Assembly (NCBI GenBank): GCA_029552545.1
Contig: JAKPDO010000044.1
Span: forward strand, 1 to 52,725
DNA length: 52,725 nt
Reading direction: 5' to 3'
Source of the DNA: Planctomycetota bacterium
GTDB lineage: Bacteria; Planctomycetota; Phycisphaerae; Sedimentisphaerales; Anaerohalosphaeraceae
This document shows, in pieces, positions 9,389-17,376 of the stretch. Position numbers and translations under genes: made by a program. How positions within the stretch are numbered: position 1 is the first letter of the stretch; every line of letters begins with the position of its first letter. The notes under the pieces are model-generated. The model had not been told where the DNA came from and searched no databases. It saw only the letters and a list, made by a program, of their open reading frames with translations.

Positions 9389-10937
9389 ATATCATCATAT
9401 AGGTTTTTTGAGAGAACGGATCTCCAATTTTTTCGCAGAAAGAATACCCGTTTTTTCCCAGGTAATCCTGCAGTTGCTGAAGGGCCTGTTCATCGGGATT
9501 CCAATGGACATCCGGACAGTCATGGACGGGGAAAAAGAGATACTCGTATGACTGCAGGGTGTTCAGACTTTTCAAGGTTGACAGGTAAGCAGCCCTCGGA
9601 GCCGTGACAGCCTCAAGCGGTACCCGAAGCGGGCCGACCGTTGCCAGAATCAGCCGCTGAAAGGAGTTGTTAAAGACGATCAGTCCGGAAGAGTCCTGGA
9701 TATAGGAATGAACGGCTCGTGTAAAATTCTGTGTGCAGTGGGGACCGTCGTGAGTTCTCGGGGCAGCGAACGAGCGATAAAGATTTGCCCCCAATACAAG
9801 AAACAGCAAGACAGCAGCGGGCGGGGAATATTTTCGGGGCAGAGAGACAACTCCCAATGCGAGAATCAGCAAAACGACGGGAATCGTAAAGAATTGAAAA
9901 TGGGGACTGTTCAGTGTTTTCATTTGGAAGATGCGGTCTGCCAGATAATACGCCGCCAGGTAGATGCAGAATGCCAAAAGAAAAGCTTTGCCGGCTTTGT
10001 TTTTCTGCAGCTGAAATACTCCGGCCAGTCCGATTCCGGAGACGATGCCGAGAATCAGAAATTTGTAAAAGGCGTATGTTCCGGGAAGAAACTCTGAAAA
10101 GTTTGAGGCAAAAAGATGTTCGAGCCAGTGACGAAAACTGCTTGTGCCGTAGAAATAATAGTCTCCGGTTCGTACGACTTTTAACTGGTGAAAAAACGTC
10201 GGGAGCCAGGGCAGATAAAAGAGGAAAACCAAGCAGCTGGTTGCAGCGGCGGCCATCCAATTTCTTTTCTGTTTCGGATTAGACAGCACAAGAAAGGCCA
10301 GGTCAAAGACAAAAACAAAGATGAACAGATAGATTGAATAAAACCCAACGACTGCCGTGAAAACAAAAGCGAGATATAACAGCAAACTTCGCTGTTTCTG
10401 ACCGGTTTCGGTGAATTCCAGAATCAGTCGGAAAGAAAGAAGGGATAAAAACATCACCAGCGGATACGGCCGGATCAGGAGAGCAAACTGAACGCTATAG
10501 GGACTGAACGCCAGAAGAGCGGCTGCCAGAAGACCGCAGGCAGGACTCCTGAGTTTCCTTCCTATCGAGAAGAGCAATCCAATCGACAAAACCGAGAAAA
10601 CCACGGAAAATATTCGAAGAAGGAGAACATCATTTCCCGCATATTTGATGAGGGAATGAAGCAGCAAGTAATAGAACGGCGGATGCATTCCGGTTTGCTC
10701 CATCGATTTGAGCACGTCGGACAGACCGCGGTCGGGGGAGTATTCCATCAGGGATTGAATCTGCCGGACGGGTGTGGGGGAGTGAGGGATGCGTCTGGGA
10801 TAATCGAGGGCTTTGCCGGCGGCCTGAAGCAGACTGACGCTTTCATCCCCGCTGAGCGGCAGATTCCAGCAGTACAAAATTCGCAAAAGAAACCCGATAA
10901 ACAGGATTGCCGCCAGGAGCCAGCCGGTTCTCGACAT
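9324..10937 (-). CDS. GT-C family membrane glycosyltransferase (ArnT/PMT-like)
   Basis: A 537-residue polytopic membrane protein with roughly ten hydrophobic segments. The first transmembrane helix is followed by LPLSGDESVSLLQAAGKAL, which carries the acidic DE pair in the first periplasmic loop typical of GT39/GT83-like enzymes that use lipid-phosphate sugars. MHPPFYYLLLHSLIKY and LLRIFSVVFSVLSIGLLFSIG match the next helices of the family. The C-terminal 130 residues form a soluble domain. It is convergent with the GT2 gene and overlaps it, and it starts three bases from the end of the M48 protease gene. Likely glycosylates surface glycans or proteins; the exact donor is unknown. Confidence 0.85.
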   Translation of the reverse strand: MSRTGWLLAAILFIGFLLRILYCWNLPLSGDESVSLLQAAGKALDYPRRIPHSPTPVRQIQSLMEYSPDRGLSDVLKSMEQTGMHPPFYYLLLHSLIKYAGNDVLLLRIFSVVFSVLSIGLLFSIGRKLRSPACGLLAAALLAFSPYSVQFALLIRPYPLVMFLSLLSFRLILEFTETGQKQRSLLLYLAFVFTAVVGFYSIYLFIFVFVFDLAFLVLSNPKQKRNWMAAAATSCLVFLFYLPWLPTFFHQLKVVRTGDYYFYGTSSFRHWLEHLFASNFSEFLPGTYAFYKFLILGIVSGIGLAGVFQLQKNKAGKAFLLAFCIYLAAYYLADRIFQMKTLNSPHFQFFTIPVVLLILALGVVSLPRKYSPPAAVLLFLVLGANLYRSFAAPRTHDGPHCTQNFTRAVHSYIQDSSGLIVFNNSFQRLILATVGPLRVPLEAVTAPRAAYLSTLKSLNTLQSYEYLFFPVHDCPDVHWNPDEQALQQLQDYLGKNGYSFCEKIGDPFSQKTYMMIFKRDCSAPSGTVSAPEKDSSG

Positions 10938-10940
10938 TGG

Positions 10941-12161
10941 TTATCTCCGAATCGAGACAATCTGCCCGCACCGGGGACATTGGGCCTTTGGAGCAGGAAA
11001 GTTCGGCGGGATTTTCATCGTAATGCCGCAGGAGCATGGGAGAAAGACAAAGCCGTTGACTTTCCGCATTAAGTCTCCGATTTGGCGGTTTACTCGTGCG
11101 GAATCTGTTGGGACAGGGGCTTGCGGAGTCGAAGCAGAAGGACTTCGCGGCGGAATGGGTTCGTCTTTGACGGCAGAGGGTGGAATAATCCCTGTGCGTC
11201 GGGTTACAGCCCTGTAGGATTCTTCATAATCTCGGTAGGAAACCCCCTGGCTCATCCGCCGCAGGATTCGAATGCGTTCTTCAATAGGCGGATGGGTGCT
11301 GAACAGGTGGGCGGCGTTTCGGCCGCGGAACGGGTTGGCAATGTACATTGGAGCGGTCACGGCGTTGGCGGCCTGCATTGAAACAGAGGTGTTGGCAATT
11401 TTTTCGAGGGCCGAGGCCAGCCCCTCCGGATAGCGGGTCAGACGTACAGCTCCGGCATCGGCGAGATATTCTCGTCTTCTGGATAAGGCAAAATAGAATA
11501 ATTGGGCAAACAGGGGGGCTAAAATGGACAGGATAATTGCTAAAATGAAGAAGATGGCTTGTGCTCCGCCGTCTCGGCCTCGTCCTTCTGATGAATATCT
11601 TCGTCCGCCGATAGAGGAATAATACAGCCCTCTGAGGAAAACCTGACTGAGCAAGACAATGCTGCCGAGCATGACCCCTGCCAGCGTGACGTAGAGGATA
11701 TCTCGGTGGACGATATGACTGATTTCATGGGCGATGACTCCCTGCAGCTCATCCCGATTCAGGCGGGCCAGAAGACCTGCCGTGACGGCTACAGAGGCTG
11801 TTTCGGGACTTCGGCCTGTGGCAAAGGCATTGGGGGCGGGGTCATTAATGATATAAATCTTCGGCATTTTCGGCAGGGAGGCGGCGATGGTCATTTCCTC
11901 AACGATATTGAACAGCTGCGGGTGAACATCGGGGGTTACGGGTACGGCCCGGCTGGAGGCCAGCAGAATCTGGTCTCCATTGGTAAAACTTATCAGCATC
12001 AGGATAAGCCAGACTGCCGAAGCGACCATCAAGCCCACCCAGCCGGATTCCGGACCGCCGATAGCGGCTCCGAGAATAAAGCCCAGCGAAAGCAGAAAAA
12101 TTCCCATCCCTGCCAGCAGCAGGACGGAGTTCCTTTTATTGATTCGAATCTGTTCCCACAC
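10941..12161 (-). CDS. M48 family zinc metalloprotease with C-terminal zinc ribbon (HtpX-like)
   Basis: A 406-residue membrane protease. Two N-terminal transmembrane helices come first, then AHEISHIVHRD with HEXXH at H145-E146-H149, two more hydrophobic segments and the third ligand E231 in RRREYLADAG. It lines up with HtpX/DUF M48B proteases that degrade misfolded membrane proteins. After a Pro/Ser-rich linker the last 40 residues carry CSCG and CPRCG, a small zinc ribbon not usual in HtpX. The GTG start has no visible ribosome binding site; the region just upstream is the end of the inverted-repeat unit around the four-helix-bundle gene, which may have displaced it. LemA lies upstream, and lemA-htpX pairing is common. 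Confidence 0.92.
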   Translation of the reverse strand: MWEQIRINKRNSVLLLAGMGIFLLSLGFILGAAIGGPESGWVGLMVASAVWLILMLISFTNGDQILLASSRAVPVTPDVHPQLFNIVEEMTIAASLPKMPKIYIINDPAPNAFATGRSPETASVAVTAGLLARLNRDELQGVIAHEISHIVHRDILYVTLAGVMLGSIVLLSQVFLRGLYYSSIGGRRYSSEGRGRDGGAQAIFFILAIILSILAPLFAQLFYFALSRRREYLADAGAVRLTRYPEGLASALEKIANTSVSMQAANAVTAPMYIANPFRGRNAAHLFSTHPPIEERIRILRRMSQGVSYRDYEESYRAVTRRTGIIPPSAVKDEPIPPRSPSASTPQAPVPTDSARVNRQIGDLMRKVNGFVFLPCSCGITMKIPPNFPAPKAQCPRCGQIVSIRR

Positions 12162-12179
12162 AGTAGTTTTGAGTTATAA

Positions 12180-12578
12180 GTTATGAGTTTTGAGCAGCTT
12201 GAGTTTTCCCTGTTTTCACTATACTTGTGAGCATTTTTATCAGTTCTTCCGCTTCATTTAATAAAGAGGATATTTCATTCGCTGAAACGAGTTCTGTATC
12301 TTTGAGCAGACGAAGCCAATAGTATGTTTCTCTTGCTTCCTGTGATGCGATTGTCATTCTGTGAAAAAAATCTTTACGGCTGCCGCTGGCGGATGCCTCT
12401 TCTATGTTGGCTCCGATGCTTGTACCGGAGCGAAGAAGTTGGGAGGAGATTTCGACGTGATGTTTTTGTTTTAGTTTTGTGCTCAAATGGATAATCCCTA
12501 TCGCAAAAGAATAGCTTTTTGTCCGAACTGTATGTGGGTTGTCCATAAAAATCTTATGCTTTATTCAGAACTCATAAC
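12180..12578. repeat. Inverted repeat bounding the four-helix-bundle gene
   Basis: GTTATGAGTTTTG at 12180-12192 and CAGAACTCATAAC at 12566-12578 are inverted copies with 12 of 13 matching positions. They enclose the 121-codon gene almost exactly. The left arm is itself next to a related GAGTTATAAG at 12171. Intervening sequences in rRNA are bounded by similar complementary ends. Confidence 0.65.
12181..12546 (-). CDS. Four-helix-bundle protein (23S rRNA intervening-sequence/S23 family)
   Basis: A 121-residue protein with the family pattern FAIGIIHLSTKLKQ, LLRSGTSIGANIEEASASGS, FFHRMTIASQEARETYYWLRLL and LLNEAEELIKMLTSI. These proteins were first found in intervening sequences of 23S rRNA and are related to Avd of diversity-generating retroelements; their biochemical role is not settled. 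Here the gene is between lemA and the M48 gene, and the stop codon lies inside one arm of an inverted repeat that bounds the gene. The surrounding gene pair is normally adjacent in other bacteria, so the gene looks inserted (inference). Confidence 0.93.
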   Translation of the reverse strand: MDNPHTVRTKSYSFAIGIIHLSTKLKQKHHVEISSQLLRSGTSIGANIEEASASGSRKDFFHRMTIASQEARETYYWLRLLKDTELVSANEISSLLNEAEELIKMLTSIVKTGKTQAAQNS

Positions 12579-12584
12579 ACACAA

Positions 12585-13154
12585 TTAAAAACTGACTTTC
12601 GGGACTTCGCGCTGGGCGGGCTGCTCGATTTCAAAGAAGTCTCGTTTGGCAAATCCAAATATTCCTGCTACCAGGTTCGAGGGGAACATCTGGATTTTGT
12701 TATTGTAGAAGAGCACCTGATCATTGTACGCCTGGCGGGCGAAGGCGATTTTGTTTTCGGTGCTGGTCAGGGCCTCCTGAAGGGACAGAAAGTTCTGGTT
12801 GGCTTTCAATTCAGGGTAATTTTCGACGACGAGGAGGAATTGGCTCAAAGCCCCGCTGAGGGCGGATTCGGCTTTGGCGGCGTCGGCGACATTTTTGGCC
12901 CCCATGGCCCGGCTGCGTGCCTCTGTGATTTTTTCAAGGGTCTCCCGCTCGTGTTTCATATATCCTTTGGCGGTTTCAACCAGATTCGGAATCAGGTCGT
13001 GACGCCGCTTTAACTGCACGTCAATCTGAGACCAGGCATTTTCCACCTGGTTTCTCAGTTGGACCAGCGTGTTATAAATCCCGATGCCCCACAGAACCAG
13101 CAGAATCGGAATACCGAGGACGACAAACAGCAAAATCATTACAGCTGCAGCCAC
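12585..13154 (-). CDS. lemA: LemA family protein
   Basis: A 189-residue protein with an N-terminal membrane anchor (VMILLFVVLGIPILLVLWGIGIYN) and the LemA signature NQVENAWSQIDVQLKRRHDL followed by IPNLVETAKGYMKHE. The rest is helical coiled coil, ending in MFPSNLVAGIFGFAKRDFFE. The start is GTG with AAAGGAG seven bases upstream. LemA proteins are membrane-anchored helical rods of unclear function, often encoded with M48 proteases or TPM-domain proteins. Here the M48 gene follows after the inserted four-helix-bundle gene. A second LemA is at 31332. Confidence 0.95.
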   Translation of the reverse strand: MAAAVMILLFVVLGIPILLVLWGIGIYNTLVQLRNQVENAWSQIDVQLKRRHDLIPNLVETAKGYMKHERETLEKITEARSRAMGAKNVADAAKAESALSGALSQFLLVVENYPELKANQNFLSLQEALTSTENKIAFARQAYNDQVLFYNNKIQMFPSNLVAGIFGFAKRDFFEIEQPAQREVPKVSF

Positions 13155-13204
13155 GTTTGGGCTCCTTTCTGAAAAGAAACTCTTTCTTTTCCCATACTAC
13201 TATT

Positions 13205-13621
13205 TTAAGAGGGAGTCGGGTTCGGATTTGTTTCCGGCTTATTAAACATTTTGCCCAGAAAAGAGGGGATTTTTTTCTGGGAATCGAAACGTCCCATCTG
13301 CAGAACGGCTTCCAGCTCCCCGCGGTCAAACCAGAGGCCGTGTCCCTTTCGGCAGCGGTCCAGCAGAACGGAAGAAGATTCAGGCCCGACAAGGACTTTT
13401 TCCATCTTTTTTCCGCAGATCGGACACCGCCGCAGCTTTTCCTGAACGCCTTCCGCCGGCTGAAAGGACCGGAGCACCTCCTGGGCTTTGCCGGAATCGC
13501 CCAGCAGTTGTTCCAGTTCACCGCTGTCCAGCCAGATACCCCGACAGGCCAGACAGTAATCCGTCTCGACGTTGTCCAGTTCAAGGGTGATCATTGGATT
13601 TCGGCAAATGGCACAGTCCAC
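13205..13621 (-). CDS. Zinc-ribbon protein of the zf-TFIIB family
   Basis: A 138-residue cytoplasmic protein with two similar zinc-ribbon units: CAICRNPMITLELDNVETDY with CLACRGIWLDSGELEQLL, and CPICGKKMEKVLVG with CRKGHGLWFDRGELEAVL. The C..C...D.C..C.G.W.D.GEL pattern defines the zf-TFIIB (pfam13453) family. Its function is unknown and may involve nucleic acids or proteins. It precedes lemA on the same strand with a 50-base gap and may be the first gene of that unit. Confidence 0.9.
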   Translation of the reverse strand: MDCAICRNPMITLELDNVETDYCLACRGIWLDSGELEQLLGDSGKAQEVLRSFQPAEGVQEKLRRCPICGKKMEKVLVGPESSSVLLDRCRKGHGLWFDRGELEAVLQMGRFDSQKKIPSFLGKMFNKPETNPNPTPS

Positions 13622-13720
13622 AGTATCCTCGCTTTTCCCAAGCCGGCTCGTATGGTACCCTCATCAGCAAGACCTGTCAAGACGGCGGGTGAAATGCCGA
13701 CAAAATCTCGCTGTTTCTTC

Positions 13721-13750
13721 TTGACAGGGGGTTGAGAAGAGCGCTAAGAT
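13721..13750 (+). promoter_or_regulatory. Sigma-70-type promoter for the amidohydrolase
   Basis: TTGACA (13721-13726) and TAAGAT (13745-13750) with an 18-base spacer. The -10 overlaps the first possible start codon at 13749, which supports the downstream ATG at 13812 as the real start. Confidence 0.65.
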
Positions 13751-13811
13751 GTTGACTTCAAAAAACATATCGCCGGATTGTATCTCCGGTTTCAAAACAA
13801 GAGGATTTGGG

Positions 13812-14588
13812 ATGATTATTGACTGCCATACACATATCAGTTGTCCGGAAGAACAGGTTGATTCAGAGCAGCACCGGTCGGTTTGCCGTGAAATTGACGG
13901 CTGTTTTGTGCTGGCCGGCTGCGGGTTCGAGCGGAAAGAAGCGAATCATCATCTTTCCGAGTATATTTCCGGCAATCCAAAGGCCATTGGGTTTGCTGTG
14001 TTCAACCCGGTTGAAGACGGGGTTTCCAAGAGGATTCTGAAGGATGCCACGGAGGACTTGGGGCTTCGCGGAATTGTCTTATATTGCGCAGAAGACCGGT
14101 TTCATCCGGCCCATACGCAGGCGATGGAACTGTATGAACTCTGTCAGGAGCGGGGGATTCCGGTTTTCTTTCATAATTGTCCGCCTTATTCATCGGAAGC
14201 GGTTTTGGATTACGCTCGTCCCTGGCTGCTGGATGAAGTGGCGCGAACGTTCCCCGGCTTAAAGATGATTGTCGGGCGAATGGGATTGCCGTTTCTGGAG
14301 CAGACGCTCTGCCTTCTGGCCAAACATGAGAATGTGTTTGCCGATTTGACCGTCAATCCGATGAAGGTCTGGCAGGTGTACAATACGGTGGTTTCGGCGT
14401 ATGAGGCGGGGGTGATGGATAAGCTTCTGTTTGGAAGCGGATTTCCGTATGCCCAGCCGGGGGCATGCATCGAGACGCTTTTGGGGTTTAATAAACTGCT
14501 TTCGGACTCCCATCTGCCGACGGTGCCGCGGGAGAAACTGCGGAGCATTGTGGAACGGGACAGTCTGTCTTTGTTGGGCTTGTCGTAA
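13812..14588 (+). CDS. Amidohydrolase-2 family TIM-barrel protein
   Basis: A 258-residue protein starting at ATG 13812 with a GAGG site upstream. It begins with MIIDCHTHIS, the metal-binding HxH of the family, and has FFHNCPPYS at the next histidine strand and KMIVGRMG further on. At the final strand, where relatives usually have GSD[FY]P with a catalytic aspartate, this protein has LFGSGFPYAQP, so the aspartate is replaced by glycine. It could therefore be an altered decarboxylase/hydrolase or a non-catalytic relative. The NSS transporter gene begins within 30 bases of its stop, suggesting an operon for a shared small molecule (inference). Confidence 0.85.
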   Translation: MIIDCHTHISCPEEQVDSEQHRSVCREIDGCFVLAGCGFERKEANHHLSEYISGNPKAIGFAVFNPVEDGVSKRILKDATEDLGLRGIVLYCAEDRFHPAHTQAMELYELCQERGIPVFFHNCPPYSSEAVLDYARPWLLDEVARTFPGLKMIVGRMGLPFLEQTLCLLAKHENVFADLTVNPMKVWQVYNTVVSAYEAGVMDKLLFGSGFPYAQPGACIETLLGFNKLLSDSHLPTVPREKLRSIVERDSLSLLGLS

Positions 14589-14615
14589 TTGCCTTTGGTT
14601 TTTGAGGGGCTTGGG

Positions 14616-16163
14616 TTGGAACGGGAGCATTGGACGAGCAAGTGGGGGGTGATTCTGGCGGTAGCCGGCAGTGCGGTCGGGCTGGGCAATTTTCTTCGGT
14701 TTCCGGGAGTGGCGGCCAATCACGGCGGCGGCGCCTTTATGATTCCGTATTTTCTTTCATTCCTGCTGCTGGGACTGCCGCTGATGTGGATTGAATGGAC
14801 CATTGGGCGGTTCGGCGGCGGTTTTGAGCACAGCACGGCACCGGGCATCTTCCAGACGATGTGGAGGAAGAACCGGTTCATCAAGTATTTCGGCGTGATT
14901 GGGATTTTCGGGCCGGTTGTCATTTTCTCTTATTATACCTACATAGAATCCTGGCTGCTTGGATACAGTTTTTTTGCTGTGACCGGACGGTACGCTGCGT
15001 GTACGACGCAGGAGGCGATGAAGACCTTTCTGCAGGGCTATCAGGGGCTCGGCGGAGCGAACAATCCCTATTTTGACGGCGTGGGAACGGCCTATTTGTT
15101 TTTTCTGCTGACCTTTGGACTGAATCTGCTGATTGTCAGTTTCGGTATTACGCGGGGCATCGAACGGTTTTGCAAGTGGGCTTTGCCGCTGCTGTTTGTC
15201 ATCGCCATTGTGCTGGTGATTCGGGTGCTGATGCTCGGAACGCCGGACCCGGCCTATCCGGAACGTTCGGTGTATAACGGCTTTGGCTTTCTCTGGAATC
15301 CGGACTGGTCGGCTCTGCTGAAAGGGCGGGTCTGGCTGGCGGCGGCCGGACAAATCTTTTTTACCCTCAGCTGCGGGTTCGGTGTTATCCTCACCTATGC
15401 CAGTTATCTGCGCAAGCAGGATGATGTGGCCCTGTCCGGGCTGACGGCGGCGGCAGCCAATGAATTTGCCGAAGTGGTGCTGGGCGGCAGTCTGGTGATT
15501 CCGGCGGCCTATGCTTTTTTAGGGCCCGAGGGCATTCGGGATGTGGCCCAAAAGGTCTTTGATTTGGGTTTTGTGACGATGCCGCTGATTCTGCAGAAGA
15601 TGACCTTTGGGCAGGTGTTCGGGCTTCTGTGGTTTTTCCTGCTTTTCATTGCGGGTGTGACCAGTTCGATTTCGCTGGCTATGCCGGCAATCGCCTTTAT
15701 GGAAGATGAGTTCAATCTGACGCGCCGGGAAGCGTGCCTATTTTTCGGAATTGTGACGTTTGTGCTCTGCCAGCCCGTGATTTTCTTCTATGGAAACGGC
15801 GTATTGGACGAGATGGATTTCTGGGGGGTGATGGTAGGGCTGGTAGTTTTTGCGACGGTTGAAGCAGTGCTGTTCGGATGGGCTTTCGGGATGGAGCGGG
15901 CCTGGACGGAGCTGCATTCGGGCTCCGATATTCAAATCCCGGGGATTTATCGGCTGATTATCAAATATGTGACGCCGTTGTTTCTGATGGCGATTCTGGC
16001 TACCTGGTTTGTGCAGGAATGGGTGGATGTTTTTCTGATGAGAAATGTGCCGCAGTCCAACCGGCCGTTTGTCCTGATTACCCGACTGGGACTGCTGGGA
16101 CTGTTTGTCTTCTTGTGTGTGATGGTTTGGGTGGTTTGGCGCCGACGAGGGCGGGAGTCGTAA
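14616..16163 (+). CDS. Sodium-dependent transporter of the NSS (neurotransmitter:sodium symporter) family
   Basis: A polytopic membrane protein of about 515 residues with some twelve hydrophobic segments. Family signatures are WTSKWGVILAVAGSAVGLGN, FLRFPGVAANHGGGAFMIPY, and the sodium-site helices near TLSCGFGVILTYASYL and FLLFIAGVTSSISLAMP. TTG 14616 is chosen because GAGGGG lies seven bases upstream and the protein then begins EREHWTSKWG as in relatives; TTG 14589, directly after the previous stop, is the alternative. NSS proteins import amino acids or related solutes with sodium. The next 42-codon gene looks like its small subunit. Confidence 0.93.
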   Translation: MEREHWTSKWGVILAVAGSAVGLGNFLRFPGVAANHGGGAFMIPYFLSFLLLGLPLMWIEWTIGRFGGGFEHSTAPGIFQTMWRKNRFIKYFGVIGIFGPVVIFSYYTYIESWLLGYSFFAVTGRYAACTTQEAMKTFLQGYQGLGGANNPYFDGVGTAYLFFLLTFGLNLLIVSFGITRGIERFCKWALPLLFVIAIVLVIRVLMLGTPDPAYPERSVYNGFGFLWNPDWSALLKGRVWLAAAGQIFFTLSCGFGVILTYASYLRKQDDVALSGLTAAAANEFAEVVLGGSLVIPAAYAFLGPEGIRDVAQKVFDLGFVTMPLILQKMTFGQVFGLLWFFLLFIAGVTSSISLAMPAIAFMEDEFNLTRREACLFFGIVTFVLCQPVIFFYGNGVLDEMDFWGVMVGLVVFATVEAVLFGWAFGMERAWTELHSGSDIQIPGIYRLIIKYVTPLFLMAILATWFVQEWVDVFLMRNVPQSNRPFVLITRLGLLGLFVFLCVMVWVVWRRRGRES

Positions 16164-16164
16164 A

Positions 16165-16293
16165 ATGAATCCGTATGGATGGTTTTTTATGCTGCTCAGC
16201 TGCGGAGGCATCACCGGATTGTTTCTTTTCTGTCTTTTACGGACATTGCGTTCGAGCGGGAAAGAACATAAAACCGCCGGCCGGAGCGAATAA
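16165..16293 (+). CDS. MetS-like small subunit of the NSS transporter
   Basis: A 42-codon gene starting one base after the transporter stop: MNPYGWFFMLLSCGGITGLF then LFCLLRTLRSSGKEHKTAG. It has one transmembrane helix (about residues 5-26), a basic cytoplasmic tail, and the position and size of the MetS-family small subunits found next to bacterial NSS transporters such as MetP. In the MetPS system the small subunit is required for methionine and alanine uptake. A terminator follows directly. Assignment rests on position, size and topology; primary sequence in this family is weakly conserved. Confidence 0.75.
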   Translation: MNPYGWFFMLLSCGGITGLFLFCLLRTLRSSGKEHKTAGRSE

Positions 16294-16326
16294 AAAACCC
16301 CAGTCTATTTTAAGGGCTGGGGTTTT
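16294..16326. terminator. Bidirectional terminator
   Basis: AAAACCCCAG (16294-16303) pairs with CTGGGGTTTT (16317-16326) around a 13-base loop. Positioned between the MetS-like gene and the convergent MazG-like gene, it can serve both. Confidence 0.85.
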
Positions 16327-16353
16327 CAGATTTTTTATCGACTGCAGCAGGTT

Positions 16354-16617
16354 TTATTTGAAGCCCTCGACCTTTCCGAGTGTGTATTTTTCGACGGCTT
16401 TTTCCAGGTCCACGTCGTTGATATTCGCCAGCGTGCACAGCCAGGCAAAAACATCCGCAAACTCTTCGGCCTTATTCTTCGGGTCATTGCCTGCCAGGGC
16501 TGTTGCCAGCTCCCCGACCTCTTCAATGAACCACAGGAATGTTCCCGGAGTTCCCCGTTCGCGATCCCGCTTTTCGTAGCGGTCGCGAATCCATTGCTGA
16601 AACTGACGGATTTCCAT
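16354..16617 (-). CDS. MazG-like nucleotide pyrophosphohydrolase
   Basis: An 87-residue helical protein of the MazG-like superfamily. The metal-binding pattern is FLWFIEEVGELATAL (EExxE-type helix) followed by KAEEFADVFAWLCTLAN (E..D helix). Such enzymes hydrolyse nucleoside triphosphates to the monophosphate and pyrophosphate, cleaning up the nucleotide pool. It lies 12 bases downstream of the Rrf2 gene on the same strand. A second, distinct MazG-like protein is at 24456. Confidence 0.85.
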   Translation of the reverse strand: MEIRQFQQWIRDRYEKRDRERGTPGTFLWFIEEVGELATALAGNDPKNKAEEFADVFAWLCTLANINDVDLEKAVEKYTLGKVEGFK

Positions 16618-16629
16618 TGCTGCTGATTT

Positions 16630-17034
16630 TTAGGAGATTTGCCCGAGTACCTGGGAAAGTTTGGCTTTGTCGTAAATGGCCCGTACCTCTTCGGTGGCTT
16701 TCCGGCAAAGTTCTTCCATTTTTACGCTGAACGGGGCATTGTTGGTCTGTTCCGCAAGATGCAGATGTGTGAGCAGGGGACCATCCACGGCTTCAATGAT
16801 TTCCAGCAGGGAGATGTTTTCGGCCGGGCGAGCCAGGAAGAAGCCGCCGCGAGGCCCGCGTTTGCTTCGCAGAACATTTGCTCGAACCAGCTGCTGGAGA
16901 ATTTTTAAGAGGTATTCCAGAGGAATATTGTATTCTTTCGAAATCCGTGCCGCCAGCACGGCACCCTCTTTATAATTTTGAGCGATATAACCTACTGCGA
17001 TAAGAGCATACCCTGTCGATCTGCTGATTTTCAT
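16630..17034 (-). CDS. Rrf2 family transcriptional regulator
   Basis: A 134-residue winged-helix regulator. The start MKISRSTGYALIAVGYIAQN at 17034 has AGGAGG upstream; an in-frame start 13 codons earlier is less likely. The recognition helix region is YNIPLEYLLKILQQLVRANV and the wing is RGPRGGFFLARPAENISL. The three cysteines that hold the Fe-S cluster in IscR and NsrR are absent (only one Cys, in EELCRKA), so it is not an IscR-type sensor as far as can be seen. It is divergent from the STAS gene, so it could regulate the shared 340-base region. Confidence 0.92.
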   Translation of the reverse strand: MKISRSTGYALIAVGYIAQNYKEGAVLAARISKEYNIPLEYLLKILQQLVRANVLRSKRGPRGGFFLARPAENISLLEIIEAVDGPLLTHLHLAEQTNNAPFSVKMEELCRKATEEVRAIYDKAKLSQVLGQIS

Positions 17035-17316
17035 AACGAAACCTCCTGTGATTTCTGGTTTATTTATTGACATTCATTGATTGCAAAACTCTTTTTCGGA
17101 TAAATCGGAATCTCACAAATCTATAGGTTTATTATCAATAAATGTTCAGGACTTGCAAGAGTAAAATTATCGATAAAAGAAAAAAGATGGTTTTTGGAAC
17201 TATGACCCAAGAAGAATGTCCAATATGAGACTATACGGCTCCTGTATGTCTGTAAATATAAATATCTTAAAATTATGTTCTTAGATAGGATTTGTTCCGG
17301 TTTTTTGAGTGTGTGC

Positions 17317-17345
17317 TTGACATCGCAGGGGGGATAACATAGGAT
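17317..17345 (+). promoter_or_regulatory. Sigma-70-type promoter of the STAS/RsbW unit
   Basis: TTGACA (17317-17322) and TAGGAT (17340-17345) are separated by exactly 17 bases. The predicted start of transcription is about 25 bases before the ATG at 17377. The rest of the 17035-17316 gap is AT-rich with no gene seen; it must also hold the promoter of the divergent Rrf2 gene. Confidence 0.7.
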
Positions 17346-17376
17346 TCCGGCAAATGAAAATGATATGGGAGGTTTT

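Noticed and set aside
12141..12165. tRNA-like TTCGAATC sequence
   Set aside because: It lies within the coding start of the M48 gene and no cloverleaf can be drawn.
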